This document shows positions 53,901-63,241 of a stretch of DNA of 64,000 nt, piece after piece. Each line of letters begins with the position of its first letter. Position 1 is the stretch's first letter. A program made the translations under genes and the position numbers. This DNA is from Zygaena filipendulae (lineage: Eukaryota; Arthropoda; Insecta; Lepidoptera; Zygaenidae). Where the stretch lies: contig OU015665.1 in NCBI GenBank assembly GCA_907165275.2, forward strand, positions 8,618,001-8,682,000, written 5' to 3'. The notes beneath the pieces are model-generated. The model saw only the letters and a program-made list of their open reading frames with translations. It did no database searches and was not told where the DNA came from.

Positions 53901-54038
53901 AGTAACAGAACTACCACTATCTAATAAACCGCATAAAATTAAATTATTTACACAGATATTTACATAAGGACGCTCGTTGTCCGACTGATTATTAAACTGG
54001 GAAAATCTTAAAGTCAAATTATTTGAAGATTTCGACAT
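50928..54038 (-). CDS. Ty3/Gypsy pol polyprotein (protease-RT-RNase H-integrase), intact
   Basis: The 1036-aa frame encodes the enzymes of a Metaviridae LTR element. Protease: 'LLDSGSSVTILG' (D40-S41-G42). Reverse transcriptase (about 195-400): 'SPWLSPVLVTPKKDG', 'SVDIAKAFWEIPL' (D287) and 'YLDDIIV' (D352, D353). RNase H (about 495-615): 'FVHCDASNFGIGA' (D502), 'ITERELLSV', 'YTDHAALQW' (D569) and 'VPDVLSRS' (D612). Integrase: His689 and His696, Cys726 and Cys729 form the zinc site; the core has D759 ('SIDLVG'), D819 ('IMDNGTQF') and E855 ('NSVERYN'), the D,D-35-E spacing. A GPY/F-like C-terminal module ('KLAPKFIKCTVL') follows. An in-frame stop lies three codons before the ATG, which fixes the start. 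No gag frame and no 5' LTR are seen upstream. No stops or frameshifts occur. It may be a recent 5'-truncated insertion or, less likely, an exapted gene. Confidence 0.95.
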   Translation of the reverse strand: MSKSSNNLTLRFSQFNNQSDNERPYVNICVNNLILCGLLDSGSSVTILGNNSHHLFLKQGYKLDQKLRIRVKTASGQDVFSLGVIELPVNFNDLVHKITFHIIPDIEYYLILGIDFWKSFNLLPSCIKNVNLLKPSACISSLNDNFKQILPFKDLTLENQNRAMSIISQFRDISTEVRPLGRTNLVTHRIDTGDHEPIRQRCYRLSPEKQRVLIEEVDTMLQLDVIEPCESPWLSPVLVTPKKDGKWRFCLDSRKLNSITKKDAYKLPFITEILDSLRDAKFLSSVDIAKAFWEIPLAEEDRNKTAFYVPGRGMFRFKVTPFGLTNAPATQQRFMDLLFTPEFENRVFWYLDDIIVISNDFDDHISLLSRVLDRLKYANITINFEKSCFFRQELKYLGYIVDQKGLRTDPDKVKAILDIPVPTTRRELKKFLGTASWYRRFVPNFSTLSGPLNALTSNGKKAPSFKWTSEADVAFTKLKQALIDTPVLACPDFSRPFFVHCDASNFGIGAMLTQEIDGNEKPVAYFSRSLSKQQRNYSITERELLSVILSLEHWRCYLDNGSQFTIYTDHAALQWFLNLDNPSGRLARWSIRLSAFNFVIKHKKGKEHVVPDVLSRSVNVDAIDFVSNDDWYNKTYKSCEENQGNLANFKIINGNLYKFISTKSLLTTEYDWKLVIPQEKRDDIIKANHSEPTAGHFGVHKTFKKISLRYFWPGLYNSICKYISLCEVCKSYKYQNHATLGVMGQPKVCCRPFQCLSIDLVGPLPMSRKLNRFMLVVNCCFSKYCLLFPIKRATTNIIYKILEEYVFLVYGIPQTLIMDNGTQFISNQLQELFDRYKIPQVHFVPKYCPQVNSVERYNRTIITAVSTFIENDHRSWDLNLPKIQFAINSSVNEVTGYTPAFLVFGRELVSCGSIYGNEGDGIDNYDDVVFAPRDEYADNIGYLAPVLDSVQTKIWHAHNKNCKYYNLRRKSHEFNVGDIVWRRNYQLSDAGKYFSAKLAPKFIKCTVLNKFSPLVYELGDLNGHSLGRWHIKDIKL

Positions 54039-54336
54039 TACTGATTATGACTACAAACTATTACGTGAATGAAATAAAAAATACCTTAATATTGTAAGAA
54101 GGTAGACTGAAAATTGTCATTTTTCAAAAAATAACACTGCAACGTTTTAGTGATAAAAATCTTTTTTTTTTTTTCTGTTTTCGGCACATCAAACAGGTGT
54201 TATTATAACTATATTTTCTAACTTTTCTCATTGATAGGTCTTCAAACCAATTGTGTGGGTGAGATAACCTATAACTGTCTGGAAAGTTATTTATAATGTT
54301 ATCATATCTAGATCAAATAGATGTCTCGACTTATAT
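54039..54336. other. Upstream flank of Gypsy pol, no gag found
   Basis: Reading on the minus strand toward the pol start, no frame resembling gag and no LTR copy of 50617-50808 is visible. An A/T-rich stretch with a T run near 54162-54175 is all that is seen. Confidence 0.5.
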
Positions 54337-54519
54337 TCTAATAATATTATACATGCGAAAGTGAGTTTGTTGGTTTGTTATGCTTTCATATCTTAACTAC
54401 TCAATCGATCATTAAGAAATCTTGCATACACATTGTCAAGTGTACAGAAAAGGACAAAATGCACTTTCTATCCCGGAAATTCCACGGTAACTCCGAAGTT
54501 AACCAAGAGAAACAGCTAG
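54337..54519 (+). mobile_element. Helitron-like element, complete
   Basis: TCTAATAATATTATACATGC starts it. It continues with 'TTATGCTTTCATATCTTAAC', 'CTCAATCGATCATTAAGAAA', 'TCCCGGAAATTCCACGGTAA', a decayed hairpin and CTAG at 54516-54519. It lies 300 bp upstream of the Gypsy pol start. Confidence 0.82.
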
Positions 54520-57224
54520 TCATATCATTAAAATAAAATTGATACAAGCATTGTTACTAAGACTCAAGTAATAAAAACTAATAAGTTATCAAATAAATAA
54601 TAAATAAATTATGTACCTAATAATAACAATATCGGTACACCTACAATAGTATAAGTAAATCTTAACTAATCCTTTATCAAAACAAGGTGTAATGTGGTTA
54701 TGGCTGCGCCCGCGCATCATGCCGTCGTCCGCTAATCACACGCCGCAGTATCATATCGCGATACAGAAACTGTCCGCTCCAGAATATATCCTGTACACTG
54801 GTGGACAAAATAAGTAAGACAGGGCAGTCCAAGCAATACATTTCATGTGTTTCTATGTGAAGCGCTAGTGAGTTACTATTTGAATTCATCAGTTTTAGGA
54901 CATTTCCTTATGATTAAAGAGTTAAGTTGCTTTGTGAAAAAGTCTTTGACAGGTGCACAGCAGCTGTTTGTATCAATGACGCTGATGAGACCAGTCTCTG
55001 TATTATGTAAAACGTATTTGGACCAAAGCAAAATATGATCCAGATTTACTTTTGCTACGATCTTTGTACATTGCCGCCTCGTCCATCAAAATACACATAT
55101 CTGTTTTTATATTCATATCACGCATGTGATAATATACGTACTTTAGTCAACAGCCGATAAAAAAGACAAACGTACCGTCTTATCGGGTTAATTGCATAAA
55201 TCTGTAAAATTAAACAGACTAGGCGTGTTAAAATAAACGAACTGTCAAGTCTGGTGTAATTAAATTAATTGACCTATCCGTCATCGCGCTCATGTGAAGG
55301 AGGCGAAGGAGCACTTGCATTAGCGTCCAGTGTACGCATTTATCTGCGTGTGTTACAGTTAGAGAAATAATGCAGCGTCCAAAGCATTACTCATGATCAG
55401 CGCACACGCCGGCGCCCGTAACGTCATATATCCTACACTGGATTCCTTGGGCGTAATAAGTAACCTGACAAAGTCTGAGTGTGGCGGATAGTTTTGCTAG
55501 TGTAAGGAAACGAAAATTAAAAAAAAAAAAGTTATGCTTGACTGTTCCTATACCTAGGTACTTGTTTACCTGCGACGGCAGATTTGTGGAACAATCAAAA
55601 TGTTAATTATAAAAAAAAAATGTTTTTTGACTAAAAAAACACACCTTTTAATTACTATCAGACTACTTTCATGATGTCAGGTTAAAAGATACCTTTAGAT
55701 ACACAATTAGTCGAAGAAGGGTATAATAATAAAATATCTATTATGATTAAAAACTTCTGCATAGAAAAAAAACTCGAATGTTTACACACCTTTTTGACCC
55801 TATCGTCTTCTGTCTGTTTACATTTGAATTCATTGTTTGGTATTTGAAGCTCCACTTAAAAACAAAGCAGAGGTCTTTGCCCATCGCTATTTTTAGATAA
55901 AAAAAAAATATGGAAAAAATACCACGTTATTTCTGTGATATTTTTAACGGCTCGCAGCTAGGCGTCCCCTCTCTTACTAAGCTTGTGTTTGTTGGCATGA
56001 TCACGAAAGCTACTTTATAGTCGTATGCGTTAGTAAATATGTGCTGTGTGTCTCTATATCACGCGTCCGAGATTCGATGATAGATTTATCTGCGACCCAG
56101 TGTGCCCGCATCAGGAAGTACTCGAATAATCGCAAATCACGCCAACGTTGTGGGGGGGGTTTCCTTTCAATATTATTCAGTAAGATGTGGATTAAATAAA
56201 ATATTCATGCTGCTTGTGGTGGAGTTAGTACTTAGTTCAGCCTGCTTTAGATTCCAAGCGTAATGTAGGTACTTATATCTATTGTGCGAAACAATATCGT
56301 TGAATTAGCAAAAACTAAAAAATGCGTGTTTGTACAGTTGAAATACGATCGTAAATACTTTCCATGATTCTTAACTTCAAAGCTAAAGATACTAAATTAA
56401 GGTACTCGTAAGGAATTTGACAAATAATAAAGAGATATTTAAATTATTCATATTGAAAAATATTTGCGTTAAATTCCCTTTTTTCAAAAATAAATTGTGA
56501 AAGTCTGTGAAAACTAGTCTGTGAATTTATTACAGATAAAAAATACACAGACAATTTTTTTTTCTTATTTCAAAAATGCTAACCCGTTTCTACATACAAT
56601 TTTTATTATTATCATCGATATTTTCATGGTCTTTGAAGAAAGTTCATCTAAACTGCGAAGAATTTTTTTACTATAAAGTTATTACACCTGACTTGTGCCT
56701 TAGCTGAGAACCAAGCCTTACCCTCTAGGCAATAATATAGGTAGGTACAGGTACAGGCACAGATATGGTACAGGCAAACACGACAGCAGTACGCGAGAGC
56801 GGCAACAAAGTACCAGGCTATCATAAGCTTTATGAGATTTAATTGTGGCTCAAGAGTAGCGTGTAATCGACGCCGCGGGACTCCCGCGCAACGGTCCCGC
56901 GAATTACGTACGGCCGATATACTAGCGGAGCAGCGGGCAGCCGCTAGTCTAGACTCCGGGGTTGGACACGCGAGCCGTGTGTACACGCCGACATGTGTAT
57001 TTATAGACTTTAGTACATATTAGAAGTGAAAAAGATATCTCTATTTAGTAAAAAATATCCAATATTCTGTAGAATATCTAACATCAGCAGATTATTATTT
57101 ATTTATATACGTGAGAAATTTAAATTTAAACGGTAAATTTGAGGTTTACCATGTTAGTATTGATATACCTACTAAACACATAAGTTTTTAAATCAATAAT
57201 ATTGCTAGACTAGATATTGGTAGG
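54520..57224. other. AT-rich stretch without recognised features
   Basis: Several A runs and small GC-richer patches (about 54700-54735, 55260-55320, 56860-56990) occur. A 112-codon minus frame (56648-56986) shows no domain. No mobile element was recognised. Confidence 0.4.
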
Positions 57225-57374
57225 TATAGATTAAAGGTTGTCTGGAAGAGATCGCTAGTAAAGCGATAAGACCGCTTTTTGTATGCCTTTATTTATAAAT
57301 TTTTATTTTGTTACCACACTGTAAAATTATACTGGTATACAATAAAGAGTATTCTATTCTATTCTATTCTATTG
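57225..57374 (+). repeat. LINE/SINE 3' end with (ATTCT)n tail
   Basis: 'AAAGGTTGTCTGGAAGAGATC', 'GCTAGTAAAGCGATAAGACC' and 'GGTATACAATAAAGAGTATT' are followed by four ATTCT units. I recognise this as a widespread lepidopteran retroposon 3' end (CR1- or RTE-like), non-coding here. Confidence 0.6.
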
Positions 57375-57664
57375 CACCCTTAACCTTTTTCACTTGAGGA
57401 GTTGAATTATCAAAAGCTTTGAAATACACATTTTTTTACTATAAATAAACTAACGGTACTTCTTATAAGAAGTTTGTATGTTGGTATGTTTTCTCCCTTT
57501 CACTCCTTTATAGGGGCGAATATCCAAAAACCCTTCTTAGTGCTTACCTCCATAATGTAAGAAAGCCTTGTGCAACATTCCAATTTTCTAGACCCAGTGC
57601 AGGTTTTTCTAACTGTTGACATTCAGTAAATTAGCTAGGGCATATTAGGTATATCTTATCTTAT

Positions 57665-57894
57665 TCTAATATATATAAATCACGTGTCACGTTGTTTGTC
57701 CGCGATGGACTCCGAAACTACTGAACGGATTTCGATAAAATTTTGTAACCATTCATAAAATGGTCCAACTTAAAAGATAGGATAGTTTTTATCCCGGAAT
57801 TCCCTCGGGAACTGAAGGACATAAGAGTACTTTTTCCCGCAACCTCCGCGGGAGCTCCGAAATTACCGCGGATGAAATCGCGGGGGACAGCTAG
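57665..57894 (+). mobile_element. Helitron-like tandem, unit 1 (complete)
   Basis: TCTAATATATATAAATCACG at the 5' end, 'TCCGCGATGGACTCCGAAAC', 'CGGAATTCCCTCGGGAACTG', hairpin CCGCGGATGAAATCGCGG and CTAG at 57891-57894. It belongs to the same subfamily as 22547-23235 but on the other strand, and is followed with no spacer by unit 2. Confidence 0.9.
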
Positions 57895-58015
57895 TCTAAT
57901 ATATATAAATCACGTGTCGCGTTGTTTGTCCGCGATGGACTCCGAAACTACTGAACGGATTTGGACAAAATTTTGTAACCATTCATAAAATGGTCCAACT
58001 TAATAGATAGGATAC
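57895..58015 (+). mobile_element. Helitron-like tandem, unit 2 (3'-truncated)
   Basis: TC begins at 57895 directly after the CTAG of unit 1. The copy proceeds to 'TGGTCCAACTTAATAGATAGGAT' and is then lost. Confidence 0.88.
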
Positions 58016-58071
58016 ATGTAATATTATTATTGGTTTGTGCTACCACTGATCGGTTATGATTATATAGATAA

Positions 58072-58257
58072 CTAGCTGTCCCCCGCGATTTCATACGGGG
58101 TAATTTCGGAGATCCCGCGGGAATTCCGGGATAAAAACTATCCTATCTTTTAAGTTGGACCGTATTATAAATGGCTACAAAATTTTATCAAAATCCGTTC
58201 AGTAGTTTCGGAGTCCATCGCGGACAAACAACGTGACACGTGATTTATATATATTAA
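58072..58257 (-). mobile_element. Helitron-like element inverted beside the tandem
   Basis: CTAG lies at 58072-58075. It carries 'CCCCGCGATTTCATACGGGG', 'GATCCCGCGGGAATTCCGGG' and 'AAGTTGGACCGTATTATAAA', ending in the TATATATATTAAGA 5' end. An (AAGAT)n microsatellite follows at 58255-58272. Confidence 0.88.
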
Positions 58258-58349
58258 GATAAGATAAGATAGATAATTCTTGAAGAGTTCCCTCGATTTC
58301 TCCAAGATCCCATCATCAGATCCCGACTTGGTGGCAATGGGACCTAAGT

Positions 58350-58465
58350 GGGAGTAAACCTTTTCAAACAAAAAACGAATCCTCAAAATCGGTTCACGCA
58401 GTCGAAAGTTATGAGGTAACAAACATAAAAAAAAATCATACGCGTCGAATTGGGAACAAAACATA
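58350..58465 (+). repeat. Repeat fragment related to 49760-49920
   Basis: 'CCTTTTCAAACAAAAAACGAAT', 'CTCAAAATCGGTTCACGCAG', 'AGGTAACAAACATAAAAAAA' and 'CGTCGAATTGGGAAC' share order with the other copy. Confidence 0.45.
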
Positions 58466-58757
58466 CATTTTTACTAACGGTCAAAATATTGAAAAATCAT
58501 TTCTGGCCGTGCTATAGTGCACCAGCGGGAATGCGGCAGGCTACACCCAATCAGACAATGGTTGATTTACCCGCTACCACGGCCGCAGTTACGCCTTCCT
58601 ACGCACCTTGCTCACGTCGGTGTGACAGAGCACCTATTCTGAAAGTAGTTTACTAGTAGGTATATTCTTAATTTCAGTTGTTCGCATTCTTAAATCCCAT
58701 AGAGAAAAAAATAACTGGTTGGCAAAGGAAAGTATGAATGCGTATGTTTATAGTAAA

Positions 58758-58975
58758 CTAGCTGTCCTACGCGGTTTCACCCAAGATAATTTTGAAGTTC
58801 CTGCAGGAATTCCGGATTAGAATGTAGCCTATGTTACTTAGGGATAATGTAGCTTTCTAATGGTGAAAGAATTTTTGAAAGCGGTCCAGTAGTTTTTGAG
58901 TTAAATCGTAACAAACAAACAAATAAACAAACGAAAAATCAAATCTCTCCTCTTTATAATTTTATATATAGATAG
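58758..58975 (-). mobile_element. Helitron-like or related element, diverged subfamily
   Basis: CTAG at 58758-58761 and 'CTACGCGGTTTCACCC' start it. 'GTAGCCTATGTTACTTAGGG', 'AGCGGTCCAGTAGTTTTTGAG' and 'CGTAACAAACAAACAAATAA' differ from most copies here and match 11496-11672 better. The 5' end is 'CCTCTTTATAATTTTATATA'. Confidence 0.7.
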
Positions 58976-59534
58976 AGTACGGTGCAATTATATGGGATCC
59001 TCGAGAAGATATGTATTAAATACTCTGTTATGATAAAATAAATTAACAAGTGCTCACAGTTTCCAATAAACTTGGTATCTAAATATTGTGGGTATGGGTA
59101 TTGTAAAGGGTACCGCGTAAACCCACGTTTATATTCCTCTTTGATTTAGGTACTATTTTTTTTTTTTTTTATTATTTTTTATTTCATTGGGAATATGTTA
59201 GGTTCAATTATCGATGACTAAAACTTCTCTCGTTTACCTTGACACTCTCTATAGTCAGAATTCAGAGTTTGGTATAATTAAAAGCGATAAAGATCGTAGA
59301 CGAAACTGATCCGGAATTGGTCCCTCGTGTCCTGTCTAGTGTCGAGACCAGCGATACAACAGCCCGCGATATGTTAAATTGGACACACGCCTCCTGGCAT
59401 TAGCGTTCCTTGTGTGTGGGTACAGTTATAACATTGTGAGGTATTACGGTTGTTGCTGGCCTTAGATATAATACATATTATGTTTTGTTGGATATGGATT
59501 GTTATGGTTATTTCTAGTTTTGATTCATTATTCT
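58976..59534. other. Unassigned stretch
   Basis: A T run lies at 59157-59171. No gene or repeat was recognised. Confidence 0.4.
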
Positions 59535-59850
59535 ACTAGCTATGTTCCTCGCGATTTCACGGATTCAATGCAATGAACAATTAATGATTTAACTTGCAAT
59601 GTATGTAGATTGTAGGTATATGACTATGTTTGTTCTGGTGAAACTTGCCACTCAATTTTGAAGCAGAAATCTTCAACCGATTGAGCTGAAATTTGTCATC
59701 CAAACTAAACGTTTATACCAAATTTCAACTCAACATTGCAAGTTAAATAAAAGCTTATAAAAGTACCCCATGCCAAGTATGCGAAATTTCATGATAATTA
59801 GTTAAGTGGAGTGAAAGCGTAACAAACAAACAAACTGATATTCGCAACCT
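59535..59850 (-). mobile_element. Decayed Helitron-like element
   Basis: 'CTAGCTATGTTCCTCGCGAT' near 59535 is the 3' end. After a foreign-looking middle, 'TGCGAAATTTCATGATAATTAG', 'GAAAGCGTAACAAACAAACAA' and 'GATATTCGCAACCTAATG' give the 5' half. Confidence 0.55.
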
Positions 59851-59859
59851 AATGTTAGG

Positions 59860-59949
59860 ATGTCCAGTTTGTAGTTCCGCGATATTTGTTGTTTTGCAAA
59901 GCAAACAACATGCTGTCATGATCAAATAATAATATTTAGAACTGGACAT
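59860..59949. other. 90-bp structure with 10-bp inverted ends
   Basis: ATGTCCAGTT at 59860-59869 is the complement of AACTGGACAT at 59940-59949. A second hairpin (TGTTGTTTTGC / GCAAACAACA) lies inside. It could be a very small MITE. Confidence 0.45.
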
Positions 59950-60347
59950 TATAACACAGCGCCATCTGGTCCCAAATCAAGCAGAGCTTGTACTGTACAC
60001 AACCAATATCCCCAAACCCTGGTCTATAAATTAATGATAACGTTCGAAAGTTCGTTCTAGTCGTTCAAATATGCTTACGATTTTAACTAGACGACGTTAA
60101 ACTATTCTAATTAAAAGCAAGGAAGCTTAGAAGGCGCGGCCTGCTCCGGTGTCGTGATTAGAATCGTTGTTATGAAATCTGCTAACACGCTAACAACGCA
60201 CGCTGCGACCAACCGGCCGGTATCTTGCATCTCGGCTCCCTCCACACCTCGTTAGGTGTTTGCCTATTAACTTCATTATATTAGTGAATAATATACAATA
60301 TATTTCTTAAAGTTGGACATTATCTCGTATGGCCACCACCCTTAACC
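59950..60347. other. Unassigned stretch
   Basis: 'AGCGCCATCTGGTCCCAAAT' at 59959-59978 belongs, I think, to a repeat common in moths, but only a short piece is present. No gene. Confidence 0.35.
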
Positions 60348-60478
60348 AAGATGACAACTGTGATCGTTAACGCCGAAGGAAAGGACATAAGCTAAGGAAC
60401 GTAATATCATGTCATCGCCCAATCAAAAGTACAATTTTTGTAACGATCATAGATTGCCAACTTGGCTAAGGAGCTGGT
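60348..60478. mobile_element. MITE-like element, family F, copy 3
   Basis: The ends 'CACCCTTAACCAAGATGACA' and 'ATTGCCAACTTGGCTAAGGAG' are inverted, and 'GATCGTTAACGCC' near the left end is shared with 32633-32791. Confidence 0.65.
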
Positions 60479-60714
60479 CCCAAACCGAGAAAAAAGTTAT
60501 ACCTATATTAGGCTGTAATACATTTATTGTCATATCAGTTGATCACTACTTGACCATAGGCCTGAAAGTATCACCATAACGATAAGTCCTACGTACAGTC
60601 TAGACCAACTGGTGAAGACTGCGACAATTTGACAAGATGGGCTGCTGATCACGTGGAAGTGAGTCTATCTTATAGAAACTATATCCATACAGCTTTCTTC
60701 ATTACTGGTCATCA

Positions 60715-60949
60715 GGGCCCTTATTCACTATGACCATAACACTCCGCGTTAAGATAAGACGCCACAAAAATTGTTTTTCCATCGCGATCAAAGAAGTTTC
60801 ACTTTAAAAAAAATACATTTACGACGTGTGTTATGGTATACAGAACATTAATTTCACACATTTTACAGAACATCTGGAGCGGTTGGAATTGTGTTTTAGG
60901 ACGCACGTTAGGGCAAGGAATGTTGTTGGTCATAGAGAATAGGGGCCCA
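60715..60949 (-). mobile_element. MITE family E, single copy
   Basis: It starts 'GGGCCCTTATTCACTATGAC', contains 'AAGAAGTTTCACTTTAAAAA' and 'GGCAAGGAATGTTGTTGGTC', and ends 'AGAATAGGGGCCC'. Its orientation matches copy 2 at 25292-25506. Confidence 0.9.
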
Positions 60950-62474
60950 GCTCTACAAGCAATGTGCCACACTTACTGCTATTTAAGCTTCACAATTCTT
61001 TGTGCCATTTACCTTAATATATGTAGCTAAGTCGACATGACTCAAAGAAATTTACAAAAAAGTAACCTTAGTCTAGTGCATCCTTCACTAGAGGGTAAAA
61101 CAAAATTCTAGCACATATGATTCTCATAATTGAAAAGCCTTACCTATACTGTAATCTATTTGTGTAGGCAGTGAAGGCGCGTGGCACGTCGGTATAATTA
61201 GTAAACAATCGCACACAGCACCTAGTTCAGCATTCGACAGCTCATCCACACCACATCTCATGCGGGTATTTTCATTGATTGTACAACAAATAGTTGATTA
61301 ATTCGCAGACGAAACGTGATCTACTATTTAGTTATAATCCTTTAGTGTGGTTAGATGGGGAGTGTGAGTTTCTGTTAGTTTCAAACCATAGATTAACAGG
61401 TGTAGTGTGTAGCAGATGTAATACCAGAAAGGAAACAGTTGTGTATTAGTGTCTTTGCATTTTTATCATTGAGGAGTGTACGTTGAATTTTACTACTTAC
61501 TATTGCAATAAGATTCAACTATTTTAAAAGTGGTTACATATTATTAATAAAGCTGACTCGCTGGAAGTGAAACTGAAAAAAAAAATCTATAGTAAATAAG
61601 TATACGAGTGTAATTATGTAATAATATGTGTTATTATGCCATTTCTTCGGTTTTCACGAAACAAGCTTAGCTTAGTGTGGGATCTGTGTTGTGAAGAGAT
61701 ATTATCTATTATTTTAAAAGATTTCAAAAAGGAGGAATATATATGACAATTACGGTACAGTCTTAAACTAGGTGCTCGAATGAAATTACGACCACAGCTA
61801 GTCTATAATGACTTTACGCCATTCTAACAGTAAACAAATGCAAACCAACAATAAAACCAGTCCGTATAGACAGCGAAAAAGGTGTTTATTGCTAGACTTC
61901 CAGTGGGTGTATTAGCGTTGTAGGTACCTACTCGCTGTGAGTCTGTGACGTCACACGCCTGTCAGCCTCTCCCAACCTGCTAGCTATTTATAGATCATAC
62001 AGAGAGAAATATAATTTACATGAAGACAATTTCAAACTCTGTTCTACTAAAAATAAAATTCAAAATGCTTAACTTGGAAAATTTATACCAAAATTTTGCA
62101 TCGAATGGAATATTGTTTCTTGATTAGACTTACATCGAACAGTGTGTTAATGGAACGCGATACGTTTGTGTTATAGAGAAGGATTATTGTGAAATTAATA
62201 CATAAACAGAATTAAGTTTAGTTTTAGAACAAAGCAATGAGAATAATGAACTGGTGTAACAGTTTAGTGAAATAGCTGTATAATAGCTTACAATACATTT
62301 AAAGTCCAGCCTCGATTGCGGTAGGTAAACGAAAAAGATTATAAAAAGTGTGTGGCTAGTTAGCAATAGGTTATTTCAGATCATTATCAATTTCCCTCAG
62401 TCTTAGTCATCAGTGACAAAATGGGACATCTCCCAATTGGCATATTTTATAATACAAAATTTCCCATTTGTTCG
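60950..62474. other. AT-rich stretch without recognised features
   Basis: A TGACGTCA palindrome lies in 'TCTGTGACGTCACACG' near 61942-61957. No gene or family member was recognised. Confidence 0.4.
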
Positions 62475-62560
62475 GGGATTTATTTCTTTATTGCACAAAC
62501 ATAAAAGTAAAAATGGCGAACTTAATGCCTTGCGGCATTCCCTACCAGTTAACCACCGGA
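62475..62560 (-). repeat. LINE-like 3' fragment ('GAACTTAATGCC' family), copy 2
   Basis: 'TTTATTTCTTTATTGCACAAAC', 'GCGAACTTAATGCCTTGCGG' and 'CATTCCCTACCAGTTAACC' share order with 16578-16660. Confidence 0.4.
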
Positions 62561-62933
62561 TTTGAAACGGGGATAGAATTTTACTTTTATATCACCGAAA
62601 TAAGTAAAACTTTTACGCAAGTATATAATTTCCAGCCGACACAATATCTGCAAAGAACCAGCGATGCGAATATAACCCGTAATAACATAATCTAATGATA
62701 TTGTAATTATTCAAATCGAATTCATTACATTAAAATGTTGGTGGACAAGTGAATATGTTAAAGTTTGTTATGTCGGATAGATAATATCGAGTGGTAGCAG
62801 ATTTGTGGCTTCATTCCGCGACACAGAGTTATGTGGACGTCCGCGAATGTACGAGCGTACCTTAGCCTGCCTTTACCTGCCTGTACCTGCGGGTCTGTGA
62901 CGGGCGAGATGTGACGAGCGTGCTCGGAACCGG
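62561..62933. other. Unassigned stretch
   Basis: A CCTGCCTTTACCTGCCTGTACCTGC-like short tandem lies near 62867-62891. There is no gene. Confidence 0.4.
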
Positions 62934-63241
62934 ACCTTGATTCACTATGATCACAAGCTGAGTTACGAGAACACGCCACAAAAAAGTTTCACATCAAAAA
63001 AATAACACAGACAATATTATTGGGTCTTATCGCATACAGAATTCGACATACCTAATTAGTGATTTCGTTACATGCTGAGTTATAATAGCGCACCGTTAAA
63101 AAGAAGGTTCACATCGAAGAATTACATAGACAATGTGTTTTATCGCAAACTATCGATTTTAAAAATGAGATTTTTAAGCCATCAAGAGCGTTTGGGATTG
63201 TATTACGAGGTATACTGTTGGTCATAGTGAATCACGCCCTG
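62934..63241 (-). mobile_element. MITE family E, diverged and partly duplicated
   Basis: It starts 'CTTGATTCACTATGATCACA' and ends 'TTGGTCATAGTGAATCACGCC'. 'AGTTTCACATCAAAAAAATA' and 'GGTTCACATCGAAGAATTAC' are two versions of the same inner block, so the copy holds an internal duplication of about 130 bp. Confidence 0.65.

Noticed and set aside
50617..54038. Gypsy pol element as an endogenous retrovirus with env
   Set aside because: No third open frame or envelope-like sequence lies between the pol stop and the polypurine tract (about 100 bp).
56648..56986. 112-codon minus-strand frame rich in Cys/Tyr near its end
   Set aside because: No domain, no similarity I recognise, and a composition expected of translated AT-rich repeats.
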